Assembly: GCA_910822075.1 (NCBI GenBank)
Contig: CAJVGC010000592.1
Span: 7,865,928-7,929,927, forward strand
DNA from: Senecio squalidus
Lineage: Eukaryota; Streptophyta; Magnoliopsida; Asterales; Asteraceae
Length of the DNA: 64,000 bases
Direction of reading: 5' to 3'
The notes below the pieces were generated by a model that made no database searches, was not told the DNA's origin, and saw only the letters and a list, made by a program, of their open reading frames with translations. Below are positions 25,143-36,310 of the stretch, in pieces. The translations under genes were made by a program, and so were the position numbers. Position 1 is the stretch's first letter. Each line of letters starts with the position of its first letter.

Positions 25143-25605
25143 CTAGATTATTGTCCCGCGATAGCGCGGACATATATAAAAATTGGATTGTAAACATTAT
25201 ATTTATGTAGATTTTAACTTATTATGAAAAGACAATTTTATATGTATAATAACATATTATACTGTTACGTTTATACAAATGTTGTTTATAATTATAATAA
25301 CATATACACCTTTACGTTTATATACATGTTTTGATATTTTTTATTAGGAGATTTTAAAATAACAATAAGGTAAATCATAGTCCAAATTGAGTGATTTTAT
25401 AAATAAATTAGAATTTTGTTTTTATTTTAGTTGAGATGAGAATTAAAGAGAGAATGCTATTATGTATTGTAAGATGTGTAAAATGAAAGTAGGATTTGAT
25501 GACATCATCAATTTGATCTAACGGTTGAAATCAAAAAAGTTAACGCATCTAAAGGTTCTTACTTCATGTGTCATTTAAAGCCTATCTTTTATTATATATT
25601 AAAGA
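25143..25605 (-). mobile_element. Non-autonomous helitron, copy B, with empty site in left arm
   Basis: On the minus strand it runs from TCTTTAATATATAATAAAAG to the hairpin CCGCG-CTAT-CGCGG, GACAATAAT and CTAG. It is flanked by A and T. The left arm at 6391-6420 has the uninterrupted target (complement of TTTTGTA/TAGTAGTAATG), which fixes both ends exactly. 463 bp, no coding capacity. Confidence 0.88.
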
Positions 25606-25614
25606 TAGTAGTAA

Positions 25615-25990
25615 TGTTGGGTACGATAAGTGTAGTCGGGCTGCTAAGGGATTTGTACCCGGTTGCCAAGGGAAAGGATGCTCGGATGCCTAAGGGCTTG
25701 TGCCCAACTACCAATTGCGGCCGCCAAGGGCTTTTGCCCAGCTGCCAAAGGCTCTATCTGCTCCGTAGTCTGGCTATGTGATCCGAACGTACTTAACTCA
25801 CTCATTTACCCCATCATAATGATGAGTTGAGACATTATACTTGGCTTAAATAACATAAAATTTAGATCATTATGACCACCATCAATTGTGGAATAATGAT
25901 TATTAAATAGTGAGACGATGGAACTTCTAGAGAGACGTTGGCTATAAATACCCTGTTGGTATCGTCTTCCCTACTGTCTCAGCGCGCGCG

Positions 25991-26032
<42 letters not shown>

Positions 26033-26211
26033 TATCTTGTTCATACTGCTCATAGCAAGAACATACAATCATCTTCAACCTTGATCACCTAAGGCTCGTT
26101 AAGAGTTTATTAGGTTTGCACTGTGTATTCAGGAGATCAAAGGTTGAATCCACTTAAACATCCTCATTCATGCGTTTAACGATCTTTTGATCACACAAGC
26201 AGCAACAAACA
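25615..26211 (+). mobile_element. LTR-like repeat (solo LTR candidate), right arm
   Basis: Counterpart of 5802-6397. It starts TGTTGGGTACGATAAGTG. The first 150 bp hold degenerate units built on AAGGGCTTxTGCCCxxCTGCC, which are small hairpins. TATAAATA occurs near 25945, then a mixed GC/TC/AC microsatellite (25982-26031). Open frames inside are not retroelement proteins. LTR identity is inferred. Confidence 0.45.
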
Positions 26212-26988
26212 TAGTCACTTGAACCGATTTCGTCTGTCGCCATCTTGGTCCGACTGCGGCCCCTGGTGCCTCTTCGATTGTCGTTGCGGCCACAACGATT
26301 TTCAATAGTTTTCGTCCGGCTTCATCAACTGCCACAACAGGTGCTCCGTCATTTGCGTTCAAAATTGTCTGTTTTCTTGGTTTGATCTTGAATTTGTGTT
26401 TGCAGGTGTTGTGTGTTAAATTTTAAGATTTGGTTATTTGATGTTTAAAATAATTGTTTATTTGATATTCTTGAAAATAATAGTAGTTTGTAGGTTATAA
26501 ATCAACGATGAAAACGATGAAAGCTTCCAGACAACATGAAAGAAGAAAATTGGTTCGTGATATATTTGAAGGCGAAAAATAATGAAGCACATAAAAATAT
26601 AAAATAAATATAAAATAGAAAATTTGCCTTTTTGGTGTTAGTTTTAACATAAGAAACTAGCAGTAACTTGACGACGAAACAAAAATCTGATGAGAAAATG
26701 CAATTTACTTAAATTTTACGAAAAATAAAAGTCAATAAACGGCAAATCAAAAACCGATGAGATAATGACAATTTTGTTTGAAAATCGATATTTAAGTAGA
26801 ATATGTACCTGTTCGGATACTGTGAGACTGCACAGTTGGAAATGTACACAAAGTTAACATATAGCAACTACTAAAATCGATAATCATTCATTCAAAGATA
26901 CACATAACTATGATTTTTCGAACCAAAATTTAAATCTTTGTTTTCTTGTACATGAATTTAACAAGACGACACAACTGTAGTTAGTCTC

Positions 26989-29756
26989 CTAGGAATCATA
27001 TGCATTGTCTTCCTCCACCTGTGGCTTAACAAAGAACTCGATATAAGCAATGCGACTAGGTGGCTGATACCCAGCAGAATCTATATGCGGGTGATTAATA
27101 GATGGCCTTGCAACTGATACCAAGTGTTGGACTTTTAACATCCCACCCCTCCCGATTGTCAGCTTGCTTCCTCGGTTATCTTTGATAACACTGCTCGGTA
27201 TGTTGGAAGTTGTTGCACGAAGAAACTTGTACTTGTACCTGCAATATGAGACAAGTTATATATGTCATAATTGTGGTAACAGAAATCATGGAACTACAAG
27301 CTTGCTTTTAAAACCGAACAACTCGAATTCTCCTACATTTTGTTAAAAAAATTCTATGCTATATTGTGGATGTGAACCGCCAAACCCTTTATCTTAAACC
27401 GGAAACATGACTTTTATGACGTATAGGTGAGAATCTCGACCCAGTATTTCCAAATGGGTCAATTCAGGTTGTTTTTTTTTATAATGGGCAGAAAGGGTAA
27501 ATTTAATAAATTGAGCTAAAAGGAAATATGCCAAAAGGGCCGAAAGTCGACAAAAGTGTATTTTTAATGTCAAACACATTTAAATCGTGTTATTCAATAG
27601 ATTAGGTTATTATTAATAATATGTTTTTGTAATCATTTCGACAGACAAAACACTTTTAAAAAAGACTAAAAATACTGGAAAACAAGTTGTCCATGTCAAC
27701 CCGACCCGTTTTACAACCCGCCAAGACCCCCAACTTTGCAACTAGTATTTTCTCATTTCTTATCAAAAAGGATTCACATTGTCAAATAACAATCTTTTTC
27801 TCATCAGTGTTGTTACGAATTCAAAATAAGAGTTGACAGGAGATGGGAAATACATACCTATGAGACACAATTTGATCACAGCTGAACGCAACGAGGAGAT
27901 CCATGTTTGCATAATACATAAAGTCGATCTGTAAGTCACCGTGGCCTTCCCCTTTGAAAGTAACTGATGGAGGCGTTGGTTGCAGGGTTATTTGGATACT
28001 CGATCCTGGCCATTCCAGATCATCAATGGCTTCTTTCAAGGCTGCTGACTTCAAACAAAAACCATGAAATTAATTCCTTAACAGTAAAAACAGAAATGTT
28101 ACAAAATGATGCGGATAAAATAAGATTAGGTACCTTAACGGTAAAACTGATGGGAGTGCTTCCTACAGGTTCAAAATTGTAGTCCCATGAAATTGTATCA
28201 GGGATTCTAGTTCTGATCTCCGCATAAGTACACGTACTTAATGAATCGGTAGATCTGTAACAAAATATCAAAAAAAGAAATTATTATTCTCGGATCCATA
28301 GATGTTGGAACATAAAAATTAACAACACGGAAAGAGAAAAATGAAAGGCTTTTGTTATTTCTGAAATTTTAAATACTGTGATTGTAAATTCTTATACTCA
28401 TGCTCTCCGACTTCTGGCGCGGTTTTCAAAAATATTTCACTGATTTTCTTTCTTGGCAAATGTGGAATCATAACTTTAGTTATCTCATTCAGAACTAATA
28501 AGGAGCGTCACAGCTCCGTAAGGTCGTAAAACAAACATGGTTCATCATACATAAACTTTCAGGTTCCGTTAGGTGTTTATAGTCCAGACAGACACATGAA
28601 GCGGGAGATGTGAATGTCATGAGGTCAAAAAGTATATTATGTAAAAACCAACTTGCATAAAGATCATGTATCCCGAGAGTAATACAACAACATAAAATAC
28701 GATCAATATGTCCTTAATTTAATTTCTCTAAAACTAAAATCTAATACATGAAAAAGAAAATCAAGAAAAAAAGGATAGTCAAATGCATACTTGAGAAGAA
28801 GCTGCATATCAGGCCCCGGATACTGGAACTGTATTGTACTCGAGTGTCCAGAAATACAAAATGTGTTGAGACAATCCACAAACAAACCCAAGCTTACTCC
28901 AAACCTAGGCCGTCCATGTGCACTATACTCATACCGAACAAAAAGCTACACAATAAAAAACCACAAAAACGTCTTAAAATTTGTTTAACCAACATTATTT
29001 TCATTTTTTATTAACTAAATCAGTTATTTTTAGGGATTTTGTTAAACATATCCTCCGGGCCAATGTTAAATATATCCAAACACCCTTCAATATATTGTAC
29101 CCAAAAAAAGATAAGGAGTTTGTTAACCATAGCCCAAATTATGCGTAATTACTTGTATTTTAAACATTTAAATAACTACCTATTCATTTAAATAACCGCT
29201 TAACCACCATTAAATGAAACACTATTATGCGTAACATAGGGGGTGTTTGTTTGGGCTTATATAAGGACCTTATGGCTTATTAACATTTCGGCTTATGTTT
29301 CATAAGTCCGGATTTTTCGACTTATGTAACCGTTTATGGGCCTATTACTGTTTATTATATAATTAGTTACATAAGCCGAAAAATTCGGGCTTATGAAACA
29401 TAAGCGGAAATGGCAATAAGCCATAAGCCGCTTATATAAGCCGCTTATATAAGCCCAAACAAACACCCCCATAGTCCCGGGCTAACAATATATACCTCTC
29501 GTTGTAAATAAACTTTTGCTTGAAGACAGCCAGTATCTTCAACAATCAACACGATACCGTGTTCGCTTAATTCCAAAACTGCATCCTTCAATTCATAAAC
29601 AAAATCGATTAATAAACCCTAGGGTTTCTAAATTAACCTGAAATCAACCTGATGACGTTTCCATCGGACGGAAGTCAGAGCGTCGACTATTCCTTGAACA
29701 TTATCGATCTCACAGATTAGATCCGGCGACTCTGTCTCCACCGCCGATGAACTCAT
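26989..29756 (-). CDS. RAD1: RAD1, 9-1-1 checkpoint clamp subunit (right copy)
   Basis: Exons on minus: 29649-29756, 29496-29585, 28791-28945, 28134-28254, 27858-28048 and 26989-27238. They are the same lengths as in the left copy and join to 304 aa with no stop or frameshift. All splice sites are GT-AG. Most differences from the left copy are silent or intronic; exon 6 has Asn where the left has Ser. The role (PCNA-like clamp subunit with RAD9 and HUS1) follows from the family. Two intact copies of a gene that is single-copy in many plants may mean a real duplication or two alleles placed in one scaffold. The MITE 29239-29470 sits in intron 2. Confidence 0.93.
29239..29470. mobile_element. 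Harbinger-like MITE in RAD1 intron 2 (right arm)
   Basis: 232 bp, flanked by ATA on both sides, with the same ends as the left-arm element 2644-2833. It is longer because a CCGCTTATATAAG unit near its right end is duplicated. Confidence 0.75.
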
Positions 29757-30729
29757 TTCCCGCCAAATTCACCACTTTTCTAGTTTTCGTACCAAATTTT
29801 CAAACTTTATACTTAGACATAGAGTTTAGAACTTATCGTATTAGACCCCCGAGGTTTACTCCCAATTACTTAAGTCGTCCTTCAATTTCACTTCATGGTA
29901 TTCCGTGACGGAGACAAGAGGGTGTACATCTTTTTTTTAATAAGATAAACTTGTTTATTTTCTGTGTATACGTGGATAACTATATTAAATATCTATGTAC
30001 CATTAACAATGTAGGCCAATATGAATTGTGACACAAAATATTTGTCGTTTCAGTTATATGTATGTGTTTTTCAGGTTCACTTTTAAATACGTATGCGTAG
30101 AGAACCCCATCAAATATAATACAATTATAACAAATAGAAATTAAAGAGAACATTGTCTATAAAGAAATCCGTTAACCATGTAAGGAACATTAAATATGTT
30201 GTCAAATATTATGTCATTTCGTTTATACACATGTTTTTTATTAAAAAATGTATTAAAGTGTGTTATTAAATATAATATAGTTTTGTTTATACTCATGTGG
30301 TTGACTTCAATTTCATTTATAACTTCGTATTGATGTGGATTAACAAAAAAAAATTGATGTAAGCTATGACTTATATATGAAGTTGTTTGTTGACTATGTA
30401 AAAACTAAAAAAACTGTAGAACGTAGAATAAGAAATTGAAAAATATTTTATATAACGGCATGTCGGTTATATGCATTCATTTAGTTTTATTTTATTACAA
30501 AGAAAGAAAAAAAAAGTGGCTTTTTTTATTATTACATTCAAAAATCTATTCTTATATATTAAAGTTGAAAGGTTAAATTTTTATTTATGATATAAGGGTT
30601 AAAATGAAAATATATAGTAAATAATGATTTTCTATGACATTATCATTTTGTTTTAAAGGTCTAAAAATAATCTGAAAACATATTTAAGGACCCAGCCTTT
30701 GACTTTTAATACATCTCTTTTAGTATATA

Positions 30730-31074
30730 CTAGATTATTGTCCCGCGATAACGCGGACAAAGTAAAAACTGGATCATAAACTGTATGTTTTTGCAGACTT
30801 TAAATTATTATCAAAAGACAATGTTACACGTATAGTAACATATATATCTTCACGTTTATACAAATGTTGTTTATAGTTATAATAATATATATACCTTTAC
30901 GTTTATAACATATATACCTTTACGTTTATAACATATACACTTTTACGTTTATACACATGTTATGATCTTTTGTACGTTTATAACATATACACCATTACGT
31001 TTATAACATATACACCTTTACGTTTATACACATGCGATGTGGCATTTAAGACACTTCTTTTATTATATATTAAA
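30730..31074 (-). mobile_element. Non-autonomous helitron, copy C
   Basis: Its 3' end (minus strand) has the hairpin CCGCG-TTAT-CGCGG then GACAATAAT and CTAG. The left arm near 1120 lacks it, giving an empty site at A/T. It is 345 bp, shorter than copy B. Its middle is a tandem array of ACGTTTATAACATATACACC-like units (about 30897-31030). Confidence 0.75.
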
Positions 31075-32220
31075 TTATAAATTTATATGTAATTTTTTTT
31101 AACTCAAAAACATTTTTAATAATATAACACCACAAGCTCTCTTCTATCCCAATACAAATTAGAGGCATCGTGTCTTAATAGTTCAAACTAAATGTGTTTG
31201 GTTTATTAGTTAAAATGATAATAGGTATAAGGTTTAATGAGAAAAAAGAATATGAAGTATAAGATCGTTTTAGAAAATTGTTTGGTATGTAAATTAATAT
31301 AGGTTTGGATTAATTCTCAGGTCCAGTATTGGATGTGGAGAAAAGGATTGCATGTGGTGGAGGGAAACAAATGGTCACTTAACGAATTTTTCTATCAGCA
31401 AGGCTTGGGACCAGTAGATTTAATCGAGTTTTTAAAACTTAAAATATGATCCGCAACTCGACCCTAATAAGGTTTGGGTTTTTGGGTTCGGGTCTATTTG
31501 GGTTCGAGTTTATTTGGGTCGGGTCTATTCGGGTTCGGGTTGGATGAAAATAAAATGTATAATAAACTTTGTCCAAATTAGTAGCTAGCTATTGGTTCTT
31601 AGGTTAATGAACAAAACAGTTTCTAATAAGCAATTTTTAAGAGACACAACAATAGCGACCAAATAAATTTTATAATGTTACAAAAGTTATAATGAACATT
31701 AAATAGAAAAATATATAATGTTGCAATGACATTATATACAAAAAGTGCTAAAAATGATAACCCAAAAAGAAATAATTTGTAACATATTTTGGCCACTATG
31801 AGGTGTATACATTAGTTTTATAAATATTTATTTGCCTACTAACATTTATAAAAAAAGATCTAACCATTTAATATATAAAATAATCTTTAATACGAAGTTG
31901 TATTTCGTAAAAAAAGGGTAGAGTTAATTACATAATTGGTCCCTGTGTTTGGTCCAATTTAACGGGTTTAGTCCCTAGGTCGAAAATCGTTCTGGTTCAG
32001 TCCCTGGGTCATATGTTTGGTTACACGTTTGGTCCCTTTGTCACTTAAAATGACGAAAATACCCTTAATAAATAAATATTAATTTATCTATTAATTTAAA
32101 AAATAAATAAAACATAAAAAAAAACTAATTATTCCTATCCCAAATCACAATAACCCAAAAAAAAAAAAATTTATCCCAATCTTAATCCCAATCCCAATCC
32201 AAATAATAAAACTAAGAACA

Positions 32221-34935
32221 CAAATATAAAAACGAATCAACTGCAGAAACGCCGTTAATTATGCAGCTAGTATCCGGTTTAACGGCGTTAGTCACCGGAA
32301 AAAGCTTTCCGTTAGCGAAAAGCTCGTCATCTGGAATCACATTGACCGGATCTGAGAAACTAAATTCAAAATCAGCAATATCTTAATGTCACACCCCGCT
32401 AAAGCGGAACGCAGGATGTGAAGAGCAATAGCATTCGATAGCAAGATATAGATAAACGCCAAGTTATATTAAATAAAAAGGTTACATCAAAGTTTACATG
32501 ATAGTTAAAAATGTAGATTACATATCCGAATCAAAATGGGGTGTTCATAGCCAAACCACCCAAACCCTTCCCGTTCTTGAAGTCATCCGCCCAAAAGCAT
32601 ATAGTCATCAGCTAGCTTACTCGTTACCTGAAAATACGAGTCAAGTGTTAACTACGGGAGGCGTAGTTAGTGAGCTACAATGTTTAAGTAAAAGCATACA
32701 AGTATCGACGCACATAAAGGTGGCGTAAAAAGTAGATTTCAAATAGTTGTCGCATAACCATGCGTAAAGTATAGTATTCATGTTTATAGGCATTGACCAC
32801 ATAGCGCGACTATGTGACAATCCTAAGTATTGCCCAATGATCGTTCGTTGCTAAGCCTTATGCCTACCCACTAGAACTATGCACCATCTGTTGTTATCGT
32901 TGTGGTGAGGGTCATACTACCCTAATAGCGCTATCCATAAATTCTATCGGTCCTCTCCCAGAGATTAATAGCAACTAGTTATGTAGGAGTGTATGGGATT
33001 TTAATGGTGTCTCACGTCCATGTTGTACAACGTCCGCAACATGACGATCGACGTTTAGTCATTGGCAATTTAGTGTTTGTATCCTCGGCATTGTTGGCAA
33101 AATCATCAACAATGCCGGCAAAATATAGTTTCGAAATAGTATTTCAAGTAATAGATCGTATCGTAATAGTTTTCAAGTATCAAATCGTTTCGTAATAGTA
33201 TTCAACTATCAAGTCGTTTCGTAAAGTATTCAAAGTTTGTTTCGGCTTAAAAGTAGTGTTTAAGCCTAAGACTCGCATTTCACCCCAAAAATATGTTTAA
33301 AAGCATTTAAAAGTAGGGGTTTGTAACTCACTGTTTGCGAAGATCGTAGCGTGCTCGGAAAAGCTTGAAAAGTGCTCGGAATCACCGGAATCCTATTTTT
33401 ATACCAAGTTTTGGCGTAAGTAACATTGTTATTTAGTTCATACAATCGTTAGACAACGAAATGCTTATGTTATAAGTGTTTGTAATTAGTTTCACAAAAA
33501 TCGGGCAGCGCTTCCGCGCTATTGTTTCTAAATCCAATTTTCGACACTTTCCCGCTTACAATTTTAATAACACTAATTAAACTAATTCATTAATCATAAT
33601 AGTATATTAGCATGTTTAAATAGTCATTTTATACTCAAGTTTAAGCTTATTACAGATTCTATAACACGGTTTTAAGTAATATGCTCAAGATCACGTCTTA
33701 TACCGAAAATGACCATTTTTCAGCAATCTGCACTTGGAATGCGCCGCATTCCTATGCCAGCAGCTTTATAGCAAAATCGTTTTTAGCTTAAAAATTGTTA
33801 TTTGATGGTAGATTTCGACATGCAATAGTTAAAACATCAAAATACTTGATAGTTTACAGTTTTTCTTGGATCTTTAACAACAAAATCAAAGATCTAAACA
33901 TCCATTTTATAAAAACCCGTTTTATCATGTAAATCACCTTGAATCTTTATAAAATTGTGTTTTTGTGTGTTTGATCTTACATGCAACGATTTATTTTAGT
34001 AAAAATAGAAGATCTAAGAGTTTTTACCGAAGAGAAATAGGTGGATGATGATATGTTGGAGATCCTAGCTTCAAATGGGTGGAAAATGTGTGTTTTGACC
34101 CGTAAGATGAATGCTCCTTCCTTCTTCTTGATTATGAACGATTTTTGGGTGTTTGTTATGGTGATTTTTGAAGTATAAGTCACTGGAATTGTTGGTGTGA
34201 GTGTGTGTGTTCTTGAGCTAATAGAGAGGGAGAGAGTGTAGAGAGTGTTTGTGTTTAGGTGTGTGTGTGACAAATGTGTTATGTTTGTGTGTTATATGTG
34301 GTGTTTCTGGACTTTTAATGGGGCCTTGGACCCTAAGAACCTGGGCCAAAACGTTGGTTTAAGTTTTGGGTCCGTTTTGTTAAATTTTACAAAAACACAA
34401 ACATTGCTGAACTAGCCCCGAATGCGGCGCATTGGGGCAACAGGCGGCGCATTGGGGCTTGTTTCAGCTTTGTTCGTTTTTCGTTTGTTCCTTCGTTAAG
34501 CATTTTCGTTAGTTAAAAGTTTATGATTTGTTTTTAGATGAACTTTGGCAAGTTCATTAAGTGTTTTCTTGGTATTAGGATTCATTTGATGATTTGATTC
34601 CGATTTCCGACTCCGATTCCGAGACACACACGTTTTATGTTTAAGTAACGTAAAGTTTTTGTATGAGTTACATCGAGCTTAGCTTAAGGAGTCATGTTTA
34701 CGTAACCACGTAACACATAAAGTTAGTTATATCGGGAATAAAATAAACACTTAGGAGTTATAAGTTAGCGTTCTCGACCTTAGTTTAGACGGTTGTCACA
34801 CTTAATCATCTAGATCTGGTTCTGGTTCTTGTTCTTCTTCAGGTAAATCTTTTAGTTTAACATGTGGCGACATTTCGCCGGAAAGTGATCGGAGAGGAGT
34901 GTTGCAGGTGAATGATGAGAATGCCGGAATAATTA
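32221..34935 (-). pseudogene. Captured fragment of a plant gene (MAKR/DUF1645-like motif)
   Basis: The fragment lies in two pieces, 34801-34935 and 32221-32386, interrupted by the solo LTR. Read on minus after removing the LTR and one target copy, the frame gives SPHVKLKDLPEEEQEPEPD, one TAA, then ADFEFSFSDP and DELFANGKLFP. A DFEF block followed by DELFxxGKLxP recalls membrane-associated kinase regulators and DUF1645-type proteins; I cannot settle which. The in-frame stop shows it is not a working gene. Confidence 0.5.
32387..34800. mobile_element. Solo LTR, 2.4 kb, nested in the MULE
   Basis: It starts TGTCACACCCCGC and ends GGTTGTCACA, with 5-bp target duplication CTTAA on both sides (32382-32386 and 34801-34805). 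There is no internal domain or second LTR. The size and ends fit a Ty3/gypsy (Tekay-like) LTR, but that is inference. Read on the minus strand, the region around 34200-34300 is rich in CTCTC and looks like a transcript leader. Open frames inside are low-complexity. Confidence 0.85.
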
Positions 34936-34955
34936 GTTTTTTTGGGGGTTAATTA

Positions 34956-35269
34956 GGCGGAAGGCATCTATCACAACCTTCCCTTTAACACTCTGGATTG
35001 GATCCACCACCACTGCAACTGCTCGTTGATTCAGAGCTTCAAAACTCTAAACGTATCACAGATACAAGGAAATTAGGGTAAGATGATAAAATCTTCATAT
35101 TACTATCCATTAGTTTTATTAGAGAATTATATTAATGCAAAAGAGATGCTGTAGTGAATAACAAATAACATCGCATTAATCCAAAACCTGTTGTGTGTTG
35201 ATGTCGACTCCAGATAACCAACAACCAAATCCAGGATGTGAATGGTACCATCCAACCACCATTTCAGGT
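34956..35269 (-). pseudogene. RPN11: Captured RPN11 (26S proteasome PSMD14) fragment with JAMM motif
   Basis: Minus-strand exon A, 35188-35269, encodes PEMVVGWYHSHPGFGCWLSG and on to DINTQQ. After a 141-bp GT-AG intron, exon B (about 34956-35046) encodes SFEALNQRAVAVVVDPIQS and ends at KVVIDAFR. This is the JAMM zinc-metalloprotease core (HSH...S..D) of RPN11, which removes ubiquitin chains at the proteasome lid. Frame, intron and motif residues are all preserved, but nothing upstream or downstream of these exons is present. It is therefore a transduplicated piece inside the MULE, not a gene. Confidence 0.92.
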
Positions 35270-35782
35270 CTGCCAACAAACAGAAAAAGTGAGTCAAGCC
35301 AAAGAAGCAGTTGCGAGATGTTGAGTTTTTGTTATTGTGATTTGGGATATGAATAATTAGTTTTCTTTTATGTTTTATTTATTTTTTAAATTGTTAGATA
35401 AATTAATATTTATTTATTAAGGGTATTTTCGTCATTTTAAGTGACAAAGGGACCAAACGTGTAACCAAACATATGACCCAGGGACTGAACCCGAACGATT
35501 TTCGACCCAGGGACTGAACCCGTTAAATTGGAACAAACACAGGGACCAATTATGTAATTAACTCAAAAGGGTATGTTTTCGAAGAGTAGGAATTAAGAAG
35601 AAACATATGTATTATCAGTTTATTAATGAGTTGTATAAAATATTGTTAAGCTTATTACTAAACGGAGTAAAACAAAGAAAAAAAACTATGCGGGTTGACC
35701 CGAATCCGAATAAGGATGCTTAAAAAGACCCACACCCCGACCCTAATTAATTTTGGGTTGACTAAAGATAGTTTAGAGTCTT

Positions 35783-36310
35783 CACCAAGGCTGTCAAATT
35801 AACCAAGGATATGAGTTTTTCGCCGGTGAGGATTCCACCGCCGTCGACTAGGCACCCGGACATTAGACCGTCTTCGCCGGTGATTCTGTTACTGGAATGG
35901 AAGAAACCCGAAAACCGAAACTGAAACCGGTGAAAATGGAGTGGATTTGATTAATTTGTGTTGTTTTGGTTTATGTGAAAATGGAGTGGTTTTGATTAAT
36001 TTGGGTTGATTTGCTTCTAATTCTACTCAATCAAATCTTCTTCTAGTTTATGAATTTGTTTGATTTTGAGAAATTATTTTGGGGTTTTGGAATTTTGGAG
36101 ATGTAGACATTAAAATGGGAGAGAGAAATGTAAAATGACTAAAATACCCTCACGTGTGACCCACATGGGATGACTTAACGGCACATTTAACGTCACATCC
36201 AAAATAGGGATTCTCGGGTCAAACTTAGGGACGAGTGGTGTAATAAAAAAGTTATAGGGACAAGTGATGAAAATGGTGCAAACCATAGAGACGACCCATG
36301 TAATTAACTC
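35783..36310. mobile_element. Possible MULE-end remnant upstream of HSF
   Basis: The block 36110-36310 ends CCATGTAATTAACTC, matching the outer end of the MULE at 31921-35564, and has similar repeated GGGAC motifs. No partner end or target duplication is clear. A short frame at 35812-35910 (SFSPVRIPPPSTRHPDIRP) has no recognised homology. The poly-T run near 36535-36556 follows. Confidence 0.4.

Larger units (their letters stand above)
31921..35564. mobile_element. Pack-MULE: Mutator-like element with captured host exons
   Basis: The 9-bp repeat AAAAGGGTA flanks the element (31912-31920 and 35565-35573), and the left arm near 245-265 has one copy and no insert. Terminal inverted repeats start GAGTTAATTACATAATTGG and are about 235 bp each (31921-32155, 35331-35564). 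Long inverted repeats with 9-bp duplications define the Mutator superfamily. There is no transposase. Inside are two RPN11 exons with their intron, a fragment of a second plant gene, and a later solo LTR (32387-34800). Without that LTR the element is about 1.2 kb. Confidence 0.92.
20771..35782 (-). repeat. Right arm of large inverted repeat (RBR + RAD1 unit)
   Basis: Reverse-complement counterpart of 1-10848. Subtracting the MULE with one target copy, plus the two helitrons, leaves about 10.55 kb, against about 10.54 kb for the left arm without its private MITE. The inner edge falls immediately beside the end of a MITE interrupted by a helitron (20649-20761). The right arm also lacks about 80 bp present at roughly 738-800 of the left arm. 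Confidence 0.93.

Noticed and set aside
26168..26362. Frame MNANDGAPVVAVDEAGRK... on minus
   Set aside because: The left-arm counterpart (near 5640-5830) does not keep the frame, and no homology is recognised.
31478..31540. GGGTTCGGGT repeats considered as interstitial telomere
   Set aside because: Unit is ACCCGAA-like, not the plant telomere unit TTTAGGG, and is a dispersed repeat shared by both arms.
33977..34273. 98-residue minus-strand frame rich in Thr/Ser/His
   Set aside because: Lies wholly inside the solo LTR, is low-complexity and results from GTGTGT/GAGAG repeats.
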